DNA from: Pseudomonadota bacterium
GTDB taxonomy: Bacteria; Pseudomonadota; Gammaproteobacteria; Steroidobacterales; MnTg04
Assembly (NCBI GenBank): GCA_022572885.1
Contig: JACZVC010000027.1
Coordinates: 1-38,212 of the forward strand
DNA length: 38,212 nucleotides
Reading direction: 5' to 3'
The notes beneath the pieces were generated by a model. That model saw only the letters and a program-made list of their open reading frames with translations, ran no database searches and was not told the origin of the DNA. Every line of letters starts with the position of its first letter. The first letter of the stretch is position 1. Below are positions 10,917-19,335 of this stretch, one piece after another. The translations under genes were made by a program, and so were the position numbers.

Positions 10917-11824
10917 GTTGCTGACTTCAGGATATTGATCGGCGCGAGCTCCGCCAGCCGGCAGTTGGCCAGCGGCACCAGGCGAGTATCGACGAAAGCG
11001 TGCTGGCCAGAGACGCTGGCATGGCTGAGCATGTCGGTGAATACCATCCAGGCGGAAAAAGGCCTGAACCTGATTTGCTGGTAATAAGTGTCGCGCCGCT
11101 GAAACTCCGGCGTGTCTTTCATGTAGTTGTGAAATTTTCGCATGCAGCGGTCGTATGGACTGCTGTCCAGGACACGCGCCATTTTCAGGCCGGATTTTTC
11201 CAGCCCACGCACGATGCCGGTCCGCAGGTGGTCGAGGAATTTTTTCTGCAGGTAATATTTACCCGGATTGATTTTGCGGACGCCGGCTTCGCTGCCGCAT
11301 CTTTGGTATATCTCGGGGAACGCCCCCATGGTCGCCCATACCCGGTCTTCCTGCGGGTTTACGTTGACGAAAAAGCGCAGGATGCGGTCGCCATCGGTGG
11401 CGCCGTACGCACCCGCGTCGAAATGAATCAATTCGTTGCTGGCGTGGGGTTTCAGGTTGCGCCCTTGTTCCTGAATGGGCCTGAAACTGCAGGTTCCGAC
11501 GGTCCAGCCGGCGGTCAACGAAGGGATGATTTTCTTGAGAAAGGCGTCAACTTCCTTGCTGTGGAGGGTCAGGATACGGTACACCCTGTCCATCGTTTCG
11601 GGGTCGGCATCCAGACCGCGAACGGCGTCAGCTTCAGGGTGATAGCTGACGTTTTTGAGCGCCAGGCGGGTCGGCAGTTCATCGCGAATGAACTGCAGTT
11701 CATCCTCTTCGGGAAGTGGGATCGGGCATGCCGGGAAATAAACGATATTCCCCTGTTCAAGCTCATCGGATATCTCGAATTCCGTGAGTTGCTCGAGTTG
11801 TGCCCTGTGATAACTGCTCAGCAT
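10913..11824 (-). CDS. kdoO: Kdo 3-hydroxylase homologue (Fe(II)/2-oxoglutarate dioxygenase)
   Basis: A 303-residue protein resembling the KdoO family, which hydroxylates the outer Kdo of Kdo2-lipid A to Ko using iron, 2-oxoglutarate and ascorbate. The metal HxD is H134-F-D136 in ELIHFDAGAYG, followed by DRILRFFVNVNP. The distal His could be H268 or H275 in DMLSHASVSGQHAF, and R282 or a nearby Arg could bind 2-oxoglutarate. There is no signal peptide, as expected for a cytoplasmic-face enzyme. The LPS setting (waaF on one side, Kdo kinase on the other) supports the call. The family assignment rests on recalled sequence features, and the product (Ko) is inferred. Confidence 0.8.
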   Translation of the reverse strand: MLSSYHRAQLEQLTEFEISDELEQGNIVYFPACPIPLPEEDELQFIRDELPTRLALKNVSYHPEADAVRGLDADPETMDRVYRILTLHSKEVDAFLKKIIPSLTAGWTVGTCSFRPIQEQGRNLKPHASNELIHFDAGAYGATDGDRILRFFVNVNPQEDRVWATMGAFPEIYQRCGSEAGVRKINPGKYYLQKKFLDHLRTGIVRGLEKSGLKMARVLDSSPYDRCMRKFHNYMKDTPEFQRRDTYYQQIRFRPFSAWMVFTDMLSHASVSGQHAFVDTRLVPLANCRLAELAPINILKSAT

Positions 11825-11906
11825 GATTGGCTGCCCTGATACCAGTACGGCATTCTACCTCATTGCGGTCTGACGCCGGCCGGATGGCTGCCGGCCCCGC
11901 CATGCG

Positions 11907-11912
11907 TATACT
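11907..11912 (+). promoter_or_regulatory. Possible -10 element very close to the kdkA start
   Basis: TATACT lies 8 bases before the ATG at 11921, which would place transcription start about two bases before the codon (leaderless mRNA). No good -35 or ribosome site is visible. It may be coincidental. Confidence 0.3.
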
Positions 11913-11920
11913 GGTATCCC

Positions 11921-12634
11921 ATGATCGAACACCGCTTGCGCGCCGATGGCTGCGGAATGGTTTATGACTCGGAGCTGGTCAGTGAGCCGGATTTCAACCT
12001 GGGCGATTATTCCTGGTGGCGCGACCGCGGCTGCTTGCTGGGCAACACCAGCGGCCGGGGCGCGGTCTATTTCGTGGCAGCGGGCCAGGGCCAGTGGGCC
12101 TTGCGTCATTACCGGCGCGGCGGGCTGATCGGGCGCTGGTTGGACGATCATTTCATCTGGCTCGGCGAAGACCGCGTCCGCTCTTTTCATGAGTGGCGAT
12201 TGCTGGCCCGGTTGCGGGATATGGGACTGCCGGTACCACGACCGGTTGCCGCAATCTACAAACGCGACGGGCTGGCCTACACAGCGGAACTGGTGACCGT
12301 GAGAATTGCCGGGGGGGCAAAACCCTTGTCGCAATGGATCAAAGGGGGCGAAGTGGATGCGTCCCACTGGCGGGTTTTAGGACGCTGTATCCGCCGGTTT
12401 CACGATGCAGGTTCCTACCATGCGGATCTGACAGGCCACAACATCCTGCTCGATGAGAATGGCGACATGCATTTACTGGATTTCGACCGTGGCGATATCC
12501 GTGCCGGCGGTGCATGGAAGGCGTCTAACCTGAAGCGTCTTCATCGCTCGCTCAGAAAAATCAGCGTGCAGGATGAAAATATCGAGGTGTCGGCAGCGGA
12601 CTGGCGGTTGCTGATTGACGCCTACCGCGCGTAA
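11921..12634 (+). CDS. kdkA: 3-deoxy-D-manno-octulosonic acid (Kdo) kinase
   Basis: Phosphorylates Kdo of the LPS inner core (the 4-OH in Haemophilus) using ATP. It has 237 residues of the protein-kinase-like fold. ALRHYRRGGLIGRW is the family's N-terminal signature. The catalytic loop is H167-A-D169-LTGHN174, and the metal motif LLDFDRG has D187. There is no Shine-Dalgarno site, and a -10-like hexamer lies just upstream. It is flanked by the divergent Kdo hydroxylase gene (96 bases between) and by a convergent lipid A acyltransferase gene that overlaps its 3' end by 13 bases. In studied species KdkA acts where the core carries a single Kdo, which makes the KdoO homologue next door notable. 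Confidence 0.92.
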   Translation: MIEHRLRADGCGMVYDSELVSEPDFNLGDYSWWRDRGCLLGNTSGRGAVYFVAAGQGQWALRHYRRGGLIGRWLDDHFIWLGEDRVRSFHEWRLLARLRDMGLPVPRPVAAIYKRDGLAYTAELVTVRIAGGAKPLSQWIKGGEVDASHWRVLGRCIRRFHDAGSYHADLTGHNILLDENGDMHLLDFDRGDIRAGGAWKASNLKRLHRSLRKISVQDENIEVSAADWRLLIDAYRA

Positions 12635-13581
12635 GCATCACCGTACTCTTCCGGGCGATACCTGAACCGCCGGTGTACCCAGTAATATTGTTCCGGGCAT
12701 TCGCGAATCCAGCTTTCGATGACCCGGTTAATCCGCAAAGTATCGGCTACTGAGTCGTCGCCAGGAAAATCATCCAGTACAGGCAGGATTCTGAGCTTGT
12801 AATGCGGCCGGTTGCCATCCCTGGTCGTCACCAACGGCATGACCCGGGCCTGGCTCGTTTTGGCGATCAACGAAGTGGCGGTACTGGTAACTGCCGCTTC
12901 GCCAAAAAAAGGAACCACCGCGCTCATTCTGCCCCGGCTTCTTTGATCAGGCGCATACCATACGGGTCTGTTCCCGCGCAGACTTCGAATAATTCCACGC
13001 AGGTCTCTCTTGGCGATTGCCGTACGGGCGCAACGTTCCCGGCCACGGCGCATGATTTCCTCCATCAGCGGGTTATTGTGCCGACGGTACATCGCATCAT
13101 AGGATAGGCCGGCGATGTTGAGCATACGGCCGCAGATGTCGAGACTCGTGAAATGTGCGGTAAGCAGAATTACCCCATGACCGTCGGCCAGCGCTTTGCC
13201 GACTTCATCAAGTCCTTCGATCTCGTAAAGGCCTTGCAAGCGGCGGTCGGATGCCCACCATGCCATTGCCGTTTCGAAGACCGACATTCCGATGTTGCGA
13301 AAACTGTGCTTGAGTATTCTTCTGCGATCAGTCTGGTCGAGCTCCGGGAAGCACAATTCAAGATTCCTGGCGGCGTAAAAACGTCTCTGCGGCAAAAAAT
13401 AGAAAAGAATTCCGCCGAGCCCACGTCCCAGCCATAGCTGGATCGATAATGGCAATATGATTGCCAGCCGCAGCAGGATCAGTCCGCTCCAGACAGGCCA
13501 AAAACGCGGGCCGATAAACTGGGACAAAGATCCCGGTGGATAATGGACTACGCCTGATGGTTGTTTATTTTTTGCGGCCAT
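12622..13581 (-). CDS. Lipid A late acyltransferase, LpxL/HtrB family (copy 1)
   Basis: Transfers a secondary acyl chain from acyl-ACP to the Kdo-lipid A precursor at the inner membrane. It has 319 residues with an N-terminal hydrophobic anchor (about 30-50) and the catalytic HX4D at H143-D148 in LTAHFTSLDICGR. APDQRSRG and the ending EQYYWVHRRFRYRPE are family marks. It is transcribed in the same direction as a second homologue 150 bases upstream, from which it is separated by a palindromic repeat. Which of the two is LpxL or LpxM in function cannot be told from the sequence. Confidence 0.93.
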   Translation of the reverse strand: MAAKNKQPSGVVHYPPGSLSQFIGPRFWPVWSGLILLRLAIILPLSIQLWLGRGLGGILFYFLPQRRFYAARNLELCFPELDQTDRRRILKHSFRNIGMSVFETAMAWWASDRRLQGLYEIEGLDEVGKALADGHGVILLTAHFTSLDICGRMLNIAGLSYDAMYRRHNNPLMEEIMRRGRERCARTAIAKRDLRGIIRSLRGNRPVWYAPDQRSRGRMSAVVPFFGEAAVTSTATSLIAKTSQARVMPLVTTRDGNRPHYKLRILPVLDDFPGDDSVADTLRINRVIESWIRECPEQYYWVHRRFRYRPEEYGDAYAR

Positions 13582-13628
13582 TTGCTTTCTGTGATTTTGC
13601 CAGGAGCGTGCTGGCGAATTTGCGCATT

Positions 13629-13694
13629 CTAGCCCGGATTATTCATGAATGTTCTGCGCAATCATCGCGACGATTCATGAATAAGCCGGGCTAG
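13629..13694. repeat. Palindromic MITE-like repeat, short copy
   Basis: Two 22-base arms (13629-13650 and 13673-13694) are reverse complements with one mismatch and begin CTAGCCCGG. Each contains the small palindrome ATTCATGAAT. The 22-base centre contains TCTGCGCAATCATCGCGACG, which recurs exactly in the long copy at 20392-20560. It occupies the gap between the two acyltransferase genes. No target duplication is obvious. Confidence 0.88.
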
Positions 13695-13732
13695 AGCCGG
13701 GCGCGGGGAAACTGGCTTTACTCGCGAGCGAA

Positions 13733-14647
13733 CTAATCATACAAACCGGGATGATTTTTGAACCGCCGGTGGATCCAGAAATATTGCTCCGGCGCCTTCC
13801 TGACCCAAGCCTCGATAATGCTGTTTAGCAGGTCCGCGGCTTCCTGCGGTTGGGTGGGGAATTCTGCCAGCGGTTCGAAGTATTGAACCCGGTAGCGGCA
13901 ATCGCCCGCGTCGTTCTGCTCGCGCAAGACCAGGCAGGGTAGACAGCTGGCGCCGGTCGCGGCGAGCAGGCGCGGCAGTGTGGTATTGGTCGCCGCCGGT
14001 ACGCCAAAAAAAACCGAGTCGATGCTGTTTGCGCCGGTGTGGGACTGATCGGGCAGGAAATACACGTTTTCGCCATGGCGCAGGCTTTTGATCACCTGGC
14101 GTATGTTCATCTTGTCGACCTGCCGGGCCGCGAAGCGGGAGCGGCCGCGGTACATGATCTCATCGAGCAAGGGCAGCGACAGGCGACGATAGGGACCACT
14201 CAACGGGCAGTCGAAGGATATCAAACGCGGCGCAAGTTCGACGGTCGTAAAATGCGCGCTGAACAGGATAACGCCTTTGCCGCGGCTACGGGCCTTTTGC
14301 AAATTCTCCAGGCCATCGCGCCGGATCATTCCCGCCAGGCGTTTGTCATCGGCCCACCAGGCCATCCCGGCCTCAAAAATACTGATCCCGAGTGAGCGAA
14401 AATGATTCTCGAGCAGCGCCCTGCGTCGCTTCGGGTCATGGTCCGGAAAACACAGGGCAATATTTTTTTCTGCAATATGCCGGCGCCGCTTCATCGTGCG
14501 TTTGAGAATGAAACCCCATGGGCGGCCCAATGCAAGTTGCCATTTCCACGGCAGCACGCAGAAAAAACGCAAGCCACCGATCAGCAGCCATTCGCCCCAG
14601 TACGATGGCGACAAAAACTTGAACAATGGTTTGCGCTTTTCCGTCAT
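13733..14647 (-). CDS. Lipid A late acyltransferase, LpxL/HtrB family (copy 2)
   Basis: A second lysophospholipid-type acyltransferase of 304 residues. The catalytic motif is HX4E, H132-E137 in FSAHFTTVELAPR, the same positions as H132/E137 of E. coli LpxL. LPDQSHTG and EQYFWIHRRFKNHPG are typical. An N-terminal hydrophobic anchor is present (about 18-35). It is divergent from hldE and lies upstream of copy 1 on the same strand. Two late acyltransferases suggest a hexa-acylated lipid A, as in enteric bacteria, but the order of action and chain length are not visible. Confidence 0.93.
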   Translation of the reverse strand: MTEKRKPLFKFLSPSYWGEWLLIGGLRFFCVLPWKWQLALGRPWGFILKRTMKRRRHIAEKNIALCFPDHDPKRRRALLENHFRSLGISIFEAGMAWWADDKRLAGMIRRDGLENLQKARSRGKGVILFSAHFTTVELAPRLISFDCPLSGPYRRLSLPLLDEIMYRGRSRFAARQVDKMNIRQVIKSLRHGENVYFLPDQSHTGANSIDSVFFGVPAATNTTLPRLLAATGASCLPCLVLREQNDAGDCRYRVQYFEPLAEFPTQPQEAADLLNSIIEAWVRKAPEQYFWIHRRFKNHPGLYD

Positions 14648-14750
14648 CGGCGGTTTTTCCTAGGGCCGGTCGAGGAGGCCTGGGTGCCTTGATCGGCGGG
14701 CGCTGTGGTAACATGCCGCCTGGTTTGTCCAACTGCTGGCCGTTTTATTC

Positions 14751-16175
14751 ATGGCGTTTTCGATCCCGTCTTTTTCCGATACACGCGTGCTGGTTGCCGG
14801 TGATGTAATGCTGGATCGTTATTGGTTCGGTCCATGTTCGAGAATATCCCCGGAGGCGCCGGTTCCGGTCGTTCGAGTGACCGGCAACCAGGAACGCGCC
14901 GGCGGCGCAGCCAACGTCGCGGTCAACCTTGCCAGTCTTGGCGTCAAAACGCGACTCCTGGGGATTACCGGCGACGATGATGCATCCTATAGCCTGCAGT
15001 CTCTGCTTGCCCACCAAGGGGTGGATTGTGAGTTTATGCGCATGCCGGATATTCCGACAATAACAAAGTTGCGCGTCATCAGCCGCAACCAGCAGTTACT
15101 GCGCATGGATTTCGAGGAGGCGCCGGACAGCGGCCACGGAGCCAGTCTCGATCAGCAGGTTTTGGCGGCGCTGCCGGAGCAAGGTGTCATTGTCTTGTCG
15201 GATTACGCCAAAGGCGCGCTGAGCAATTTTCAGGAAATAATTGCTGCCTGCCGGGCGCGGGATCTGCCGGTCGTGGTCGATCCCAAAGGCAGCGATTTTT
15301 CGCGTTACTCCGGCGCGACGGCGTTGACGCCCAACCTTTCAGAATTCGAGGCCGTGGTTGGTTCTTGTGAGGATTTGCAGCAACTCGAAGAAAAAGGCAA
15401 GGCGCTTCGCCAGCAGCTGGGTCTTGGCTTTCTCCTGTTGACCCGCAGCGGGGAGGGCATGATGCTGATTCCCGAGAACGGCAAGGCGATCCATCTGCCC
15501 GCGGAAACGCGTGAAGTTTACGATGTGACCGGCGCCGGCGACACGGTTGTGGCGGTGCTGGCGGCGGGGATTGCCGCCGGGCAGTCGCCCGAAGACGCGG
15601 CAAAGTTAGCGAATCTCGCCGCCGGCCTGGTGGTTCGGAAACTCGGTGTCGCCTCCGTCAGCGCCGATGAATTGCGCATGGCGCTGCACCGGCGCGGTAA
15701 AGGCGGGCGTGAGCTGGTCGACCGGGGATCCCTGGAGACGCTGGTCCGGGAGGCGCAGACACGCGGTGAGCGCGTGGTGATGACCAACGGTTGTTTCGAT
15801 ATCCTGCACGCCGGGCATGTCGCCTACCTTGAAGAGGCCAAGGCATTGGGAGACCGGTTGGTAGTCGCGGTGAACGATGACGAATCGGTAACCAGGCTCA
15901 AGGGCGCCGGCCGGCCGATCAATTCGCTTGCCGATCGCATATCGGTGCTGGCCGGTCTGGCTGCGGTAGACTGGGTGGCGCCGTTTTCCGAAGATACGCC
16001 GGCACAATTGATCGAAACTGTGTTGCCCGATGTACTGGTCAAGGGCGGCGACTACCAGATCGAGGATATCGCCGGTGGGCAAAGCGTGCTGGCCAACGGT
16101 GGGGAAGTAAAAGTATTGCCATTGATGGACGGTCGTTCGACCAGCAGGATCATCGAATCCATACGGGGCGAGTAA
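14751..16175 (+). CDS. hldE: Bifunctional heptose 7-phosphate kinase / heptose 1-phosphate adenylyltransferase
   Basis: Carries out two steps of ADP-heptose synthesis. It has 474 residues, against 477 in E. coli. The N-terminal ribokinase-like domain (1 to about 320) has ERAGGAANVAVNLASLG and the catalytic DVTGAGDT with D264. The C-terminal nucleotidyltransferase domain begins with VVMTNGCFDILHAGHVAYL, with H353-x2-H356, and ends with DGRSTSRIIESIR. Both halves are intact and fused. waaA follows 16 bases later, so the two form an operon. GmhA and GmhB, the other enzymes of the path, are not in the window. Confidence 0.98.
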   Translation: MAFSIPSFSDTRVLVAGDVMLDRYWFGPCSRISPEAPVPVVRVTGNQERAGGAANVAVNLASLGVKTRLLGITGDDDASYSLQSLLAHQGVDCEFMRMPDIPTITKLRVISRNQQLLRMDFEEAPDSGHGASLDQQVLAALPEQGVIVLSDYAKGALSNFQEIIAACRARDLPVVVDPKGSDFSRYSGATALTPNLSEFEAVVGSCEDLQQLEEKGKALRQQLGLGFLLLTRSGEGMMLIPENGKAIHLPAETREVYDVTGAGDTVVAVLAAGIAAGQSPEDAAKLANLAAGLVVRKLGVASVSADELRMALHRRGKGGRELVDRGSLETLVREAQTRGERVVMTNGCFDILHAGHVAYLEEAKALGDRLVVAVNDDESVTRLKGAGRPINSLADRISVLAGLAAVDWVAPFSEDTPAQLIETVLPDVLVKGGDYQIEDIAGGQSVLANGGEVKVLPLMDGRSTSRIIESIRGE

Positions 16176-16191
16176 TCGCCTGGGCGTTTTC

Positions 16192-17463
16192 GTGCGGCTG
16201 ATATACGTACTCCTTTCATACCTGATAGCGCCGGTGGTCGTGGTGTTTCTTGTCTGGCGCGGATTTTTTAATCGCGCCTATTTTGATCGTTTCGGCGAGA
16301 GGTTCGGTTTTACGCGCTTGTCGGTGCCGCGTCCGGCCATCTGGGTCCATGCGGTTTCGGTTGGCGAGGTACAGGCGGCCGCGCCATTGGTCCGCGAACT
16401 GCACCGGAAGAACCCGGATATTCCGATCGTGATTACGACGGTGACGCCGACCGGCGCCCAGCGCGCTCTTGAGCTTCTCGGTGACTGTTCCAAACATTGT
16501 TACGCGCCCTATGACCTGCCCGGGGCCGTCGCCCGGTTTTTCGATGCCGCCAGGCCGGCCCTGGCGATCATTATTGAAACGGAACTGTGGCCGACGCTGT
16601 ATCACGAATGCGGCAAGCGTCAGGTGCCGCTGGTACTCGCCAGCGCCAGGATATCGCCGCGGTCGGTCAGCAAATACCGATGGTTCAGGAGTCTTTTTCG
16701 TGAAGCCCTGTCGCACGGCATCGTCATTGCCGCGCAAAGCGAGAAGGATGCGGAGCGCTTTCGGCTGCTTGGCGCGCCACCGGAAAGGACCCACGTCGTC
16801 GGCAACATCAAGTTCGATTTCGAACTGCCTCCTTCCGTGCTGAGCGATGGCCGCGCCATTCGCGAGGCGAACGCGGCGAAACGACCGGTCTGGGTGGCGG
16901 CCAGTACTCATCATGACGAAGAAGAAAAGATGCTGGATGCGCACCAACGGCTGCGCCGGCAATGCCCGGATGCGCTGTTGATCCTGGCGCCGCGGCACCC
17001 GGAGCGATTCGGACTGATCGCGGCGATGATGCGCAAAAGGGGGGTCAGCTTTATTACCCGGAGCAGTGGCATGTCGTGTACACCGGAAACCGAAGTTTTC
17101 CTCCTGGATACGCTTGGGGAATTGCCGGTTTTTTATGCGGCATCCGACGTTGCGTTTGTCGCTGGCAGCCTGGTGCCGATTGGCGGTCACAATTTACTGG
17201 AGCCGGCGGCGCTGGGGATACCGGTCCTGACCGGCCCTTATACCTTTAATGCCGAAGATATCGCCGAAATGCTCGCCGATGTCGGTGCGATGCGGGAAGT
17301 CAAGAATTCGGTCGAGTTGGCAGCGGAGCTGGCCCGCCTGATCGCCGATCCTGAGGCGCGCCGGCATGCCGGCGCACAAGGGCGAAAAACGGTACAGGAA
17401 AACCGCGGGGCCGTTGCCCGCCTGCTGACCTTGCTCGATCCCCTGGTTCCGACGGGACAGTAG
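16192..17463 (+). CDS. waaA: 3-deoxy-D-manno-octulosonic acid transferase
   Basis: Transfers Kdo from CMP-Kdo to lipid IVA at the inner membrane. It has 423 residues starting at a GTG (16192). A single N-terminal membrane anchor (about 3-23) is followed by FDRFGERFG. The conserved glutamate of HAVSVGEV is E59. IIIETELWPTLYHEC, VGNIKFD and PIGGHNLLEPAALGIPVLTGPYTFN are the family signatures. It lies 16 bases after hldE. Whether it adds one or two Kdo cannot be read from the sequence, although that matters for the KdoO and KdkA homologues nearby. It converges with tolC. Confidence 0.97.
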   Translation: MRLIYVLLSYLIAPVVVVFLVWRGFFNRAYFDRFGERFGFTRLSVPRPAIWVHAVSVGEVQAAAPLVRELHRKNPDIPIVITTVTPTGAQRALELLGDCSKHCYAPYDLPGAVARFFDAARPALAIIIETELWPTLYHECGKRQVPLVLASARISPRSVSKYRWFRSLFREALSHGIVIAAQSEKDAERFRLLGAPPERTHVVGNIKFDFELPPSVLSDGRAIREANAAKRPVWVAASTHHDEEEKMLDAHQRLRRQCPDALLILAPRHPERFGLIAAMMRKRGVSFITRSSGMSCTPETEVFLLDTLGELPVFYAASDVAFVAGSLVPIGGHNLLEPAALGIPVLTGPYTFNAEDIAEMLADVGAMREVKNSVELAAELARLIADPEARRHAGAQGRKTVQENRGAVARLLTLLDPLVPTGQ

Positions 17464-17477
17464 CGCGCCGGACCCAG

Positions 17478-18863
17478 CTAGTCGGCCAGCCAGGAATTTA
17501 CTTCGTTGATGTCCTGAGCCGACAGGCTGCCGGCGGCCTGCTTCAGGCGCAGGACATTGACGATGTAGTCATAGCGGGTGCGTGCGTAATCGGTGCGCGC
17601 GCGAAACAGTTTCTGTCTCGCGTTGAGTACGTCTACCGTGGTGCGCGTACCGACCTCAAAGCCGGCTTCGGACGCCTGTAAGGCCTTCTCATTGGATTGC
17701 ACGGCGCGGCGCAGGGCCCGCACCCGGGCGATCTGCGATAGCACGGCATCGTAGGCATCGCGTGTCGATCGTTCGGTCTCGCGAGCGACTCGCTCGACCC
17801 GCTCCCGGGCCGCGCGATGCTGATAAACCGACTGACGCACGGTTGAGGAGGTATTGCCGCCACTGAAAATCGGAATATTCAGTTGCAAAGAAACGCTGTT
17901 GCCAACGCTGTCCGAATTGCTTGGCGAAAACGGCTGGCCATCAACAGACTGGAAGGCCCTGCGATCCGATCCCGTTCGTGAAGCGATCAGATCCAGGGTC
18001 GGCAGATGGCCGGAGCGGTTGATGCGCACCTGGTCCTTGGCCACGTCCGCCTGCAGACGAGTTGAATTCAGGGCCAGGTTGTTTTTCAGGCCCTGTTCGA
18101 CCCAGGAGTTCGCACTCGCCGGATCGGGGCTGACCAGCGGCAGGTCATCGCCGGGCCGCTGCAATTCATCGATATATTCGCCGGTAATTTCGCGCAATGA
18201 TTCCTTGGCTGTCGACAGTGATCTGCGGGCGCCGATATCGGTCGAGACTGCAAGATCATAAGCAGCCTGGGCTTCGAGTACGTCGGTGATCGCGATCAGT
18301 CCGACTTCGAATCGCTTTTCGGCTTGCTCGAGCTGTCGCTTGGTCGCTTCCTTGTTGGCCACTTCGGCATCCAGTGTGTCCTGTGCTGCCAAAACATTGA
18401 AGTAGGCCTCGGCGACACGCAGCATTAGATCCTGCTGCGCCGCCTGGTAATCGACTTCCGCCTGTGCGACCTTTTTTTGCGCTTGCCTCAGACCGACGAT
18501 TCGGTCCCAGCGAAAAAGGGGTTGCTGCAATTGCAGGCGCCACTGTGTATCACGCCTTACATCCGTTGCAAAACTCGATGGCCGAATGAGGATGGCGCCG
18601 GTAACAGGGTCCACTTGAAAAGAGGTGAAGCTACCGCCGCTATCGGTTTTGGCACGGGAATAGGACGCAGTGATCAGCGGCAACAGCGCCGCCCGGGCCT
18701 GTGGCGATGCTTCGCTGGAGGCCTGGCGATTGGCATTGGCTTCGCGCAACGTCGGGTCGCCGACCAGTGCTATCTGGTAGACCTCCGCCAGGTCAGTCCC
18801 GCCGGCCGTCGATGCGCCGAAAAAGATCAGCATGACAAGTATGGAACGTAAGATGATATGCAT
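17478..18863 (-). CDS. tolC: TolC-family outer-membrane efflux channel
   Basis: Outer-membrane channel of tripartite efflux pumps and type I secretion. It has 461 residues with a signal peptide over about the first 22. The body shows the duplicated TolC layout: DLAEVYQIALVGDPTLREA near the start, WRLQLQQPLFRW, VAEAYFNVLAAQDTL, and in the second half VSLQLNIPIFSGG and TTVDVLNARQKLFRARTDYARTRYDYIVN. Long alpha-helical, Ala- and Gln-rich segments fit the periplasmic barrel. A promoter is visible 46 bases upstream. The order pcm-rhodanese-tolC next to waaA is a known gammaproteobacterial neighbourhood; no pump subunits are nearby. Confidence 0.93.
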   Translation of the reverse strand: MHIILRSILVMLIFFGASTAGGTDLAEVYQIALVGDPTLREANANRQASSEASPQARAALLPLITASYSRAKTDSGGSFTSFQVDPVTGAILIRPSSFATDVRRDTQWRLQLQQPLFRWDRIVGLRQAQKKVAQAEVDYQAAQQDLMLRVAEAYFNVLAAQDTLDAEVANKEATKRQLEQAEKRFEVGLIAITDVLEAQAAYDLAVSTDIGARRSLSTAKESLREITGEYIDELQRPGDDLPLVSPDPASANSWVEQGLKNNLALNSTRLQADVAKDQVRINRSGHLPTLDLIASRTGSDRRAFQSVDGQPFSPSNSDSVGNSVSLQLNIPIFSGGNTSSTVRQSVYQHRAARERVERVARETERSTRDAYDAVLSQIARVRALRRAVQSNEKALQASEAGFEVGTRTTVDVLNARQKLFRARTDYARTRYDYIVNVLRLKQAAGSLSAQDINEVNSWLAD

Positions 18864-18908
18864 GGAAGTTCCTTTCGGCGGAAAGCCGACGACATAGTGT
18901 ATTAGTTA

Positions 18909-18936
18909 ACTATATCACTAAATCGGCAATTTTCAA
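18909..18936 (-). promoter_or_regulatory. tolC promoter
   Basis: On the minus strand, TTGAAA (18936-18931), a 16-base spacer and TATAGT (18914-18909) form a good sigma70 promoter in an AT-rich stretch. This suggests tolC can be transcribed independently of pcm and the rhodanese gene. Confidence 0.65.
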
Positions 18937-19001
18937 AAAAACACTGTTTTTGCGTGGTTTTAACGTATCTTCGCTGTCAGCGGGCAAGGTTTGACCCATT
19001 G

Positions 19002-19319
19002 CTAGTAACTGGGTATGGACCGATCCACTTGTTCTGACCAGGCCAGGATCCCACCCTGGAGATTAAAAACCCGCGGGAAGCCATTTTGTACCAGGTAGGT
19101 GGCCACTTGCATGCTGCGCGCGCCGGAACGACACATCACCACGACAAGGCGCTTCCTATCGAGCTCGTCCATACGCTCGGGAACCTGATCCATCGGAATA
19201 TGGAGTGCAGCCGACAGACTGGCAATGGCGAGTTCCCAGTTTTCGCGCACGTCAAGCAGCACCGGCGGCTGGCTGGAGGCAAGCAGATCGAAGCACTCTT
19301 TTGGCGTCATCTCCACCAC
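19002..19319 (-). CDS. Single-domain rhodanese-like protein
   Basis: A sulfurtransferase-type single rhodanese domain of about 105 residues. The active-site loop CRSGAR has C63 and R68, and LLDVRENWE near residues 21-29 is the domain's DVRE motif. The start is uncertain: AGGAGG at the end of pcm is 12 bases before a GTG (19319), with a second GTG at 19316 and an ATG at 19310. It has no signal peptide, so it is cytoplasmic. It follows pcm by 16 bases, likely in one transcript. The sulfur acceptor is unknown. Confidence 0.9.
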   Translation of the reverse strand: MVEMTPKECFDLLASSQPPVLLDVRENWELAIASLSAALHIPMDQVPERMDELDRKRLVVVMCRSGARSMQVATYLVQNGFPRVFNLQGGILAWSEQVDRSIPSY

Positions 19320-19335
19320 TAAGTCCGACAGCCTC

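Noticed and set aside
11000-11839. A 279-codon plus-strand ORF
   Set aside because: It is the antisense image of the Kdo hydroxylase gene, which has the HxD motif, conserved neighbours and sensible length.
16216-17190. A 324-codon minus-strand ORF
   Set aside because: It is antisense to waaA, whose motifs are complete; no independent support.
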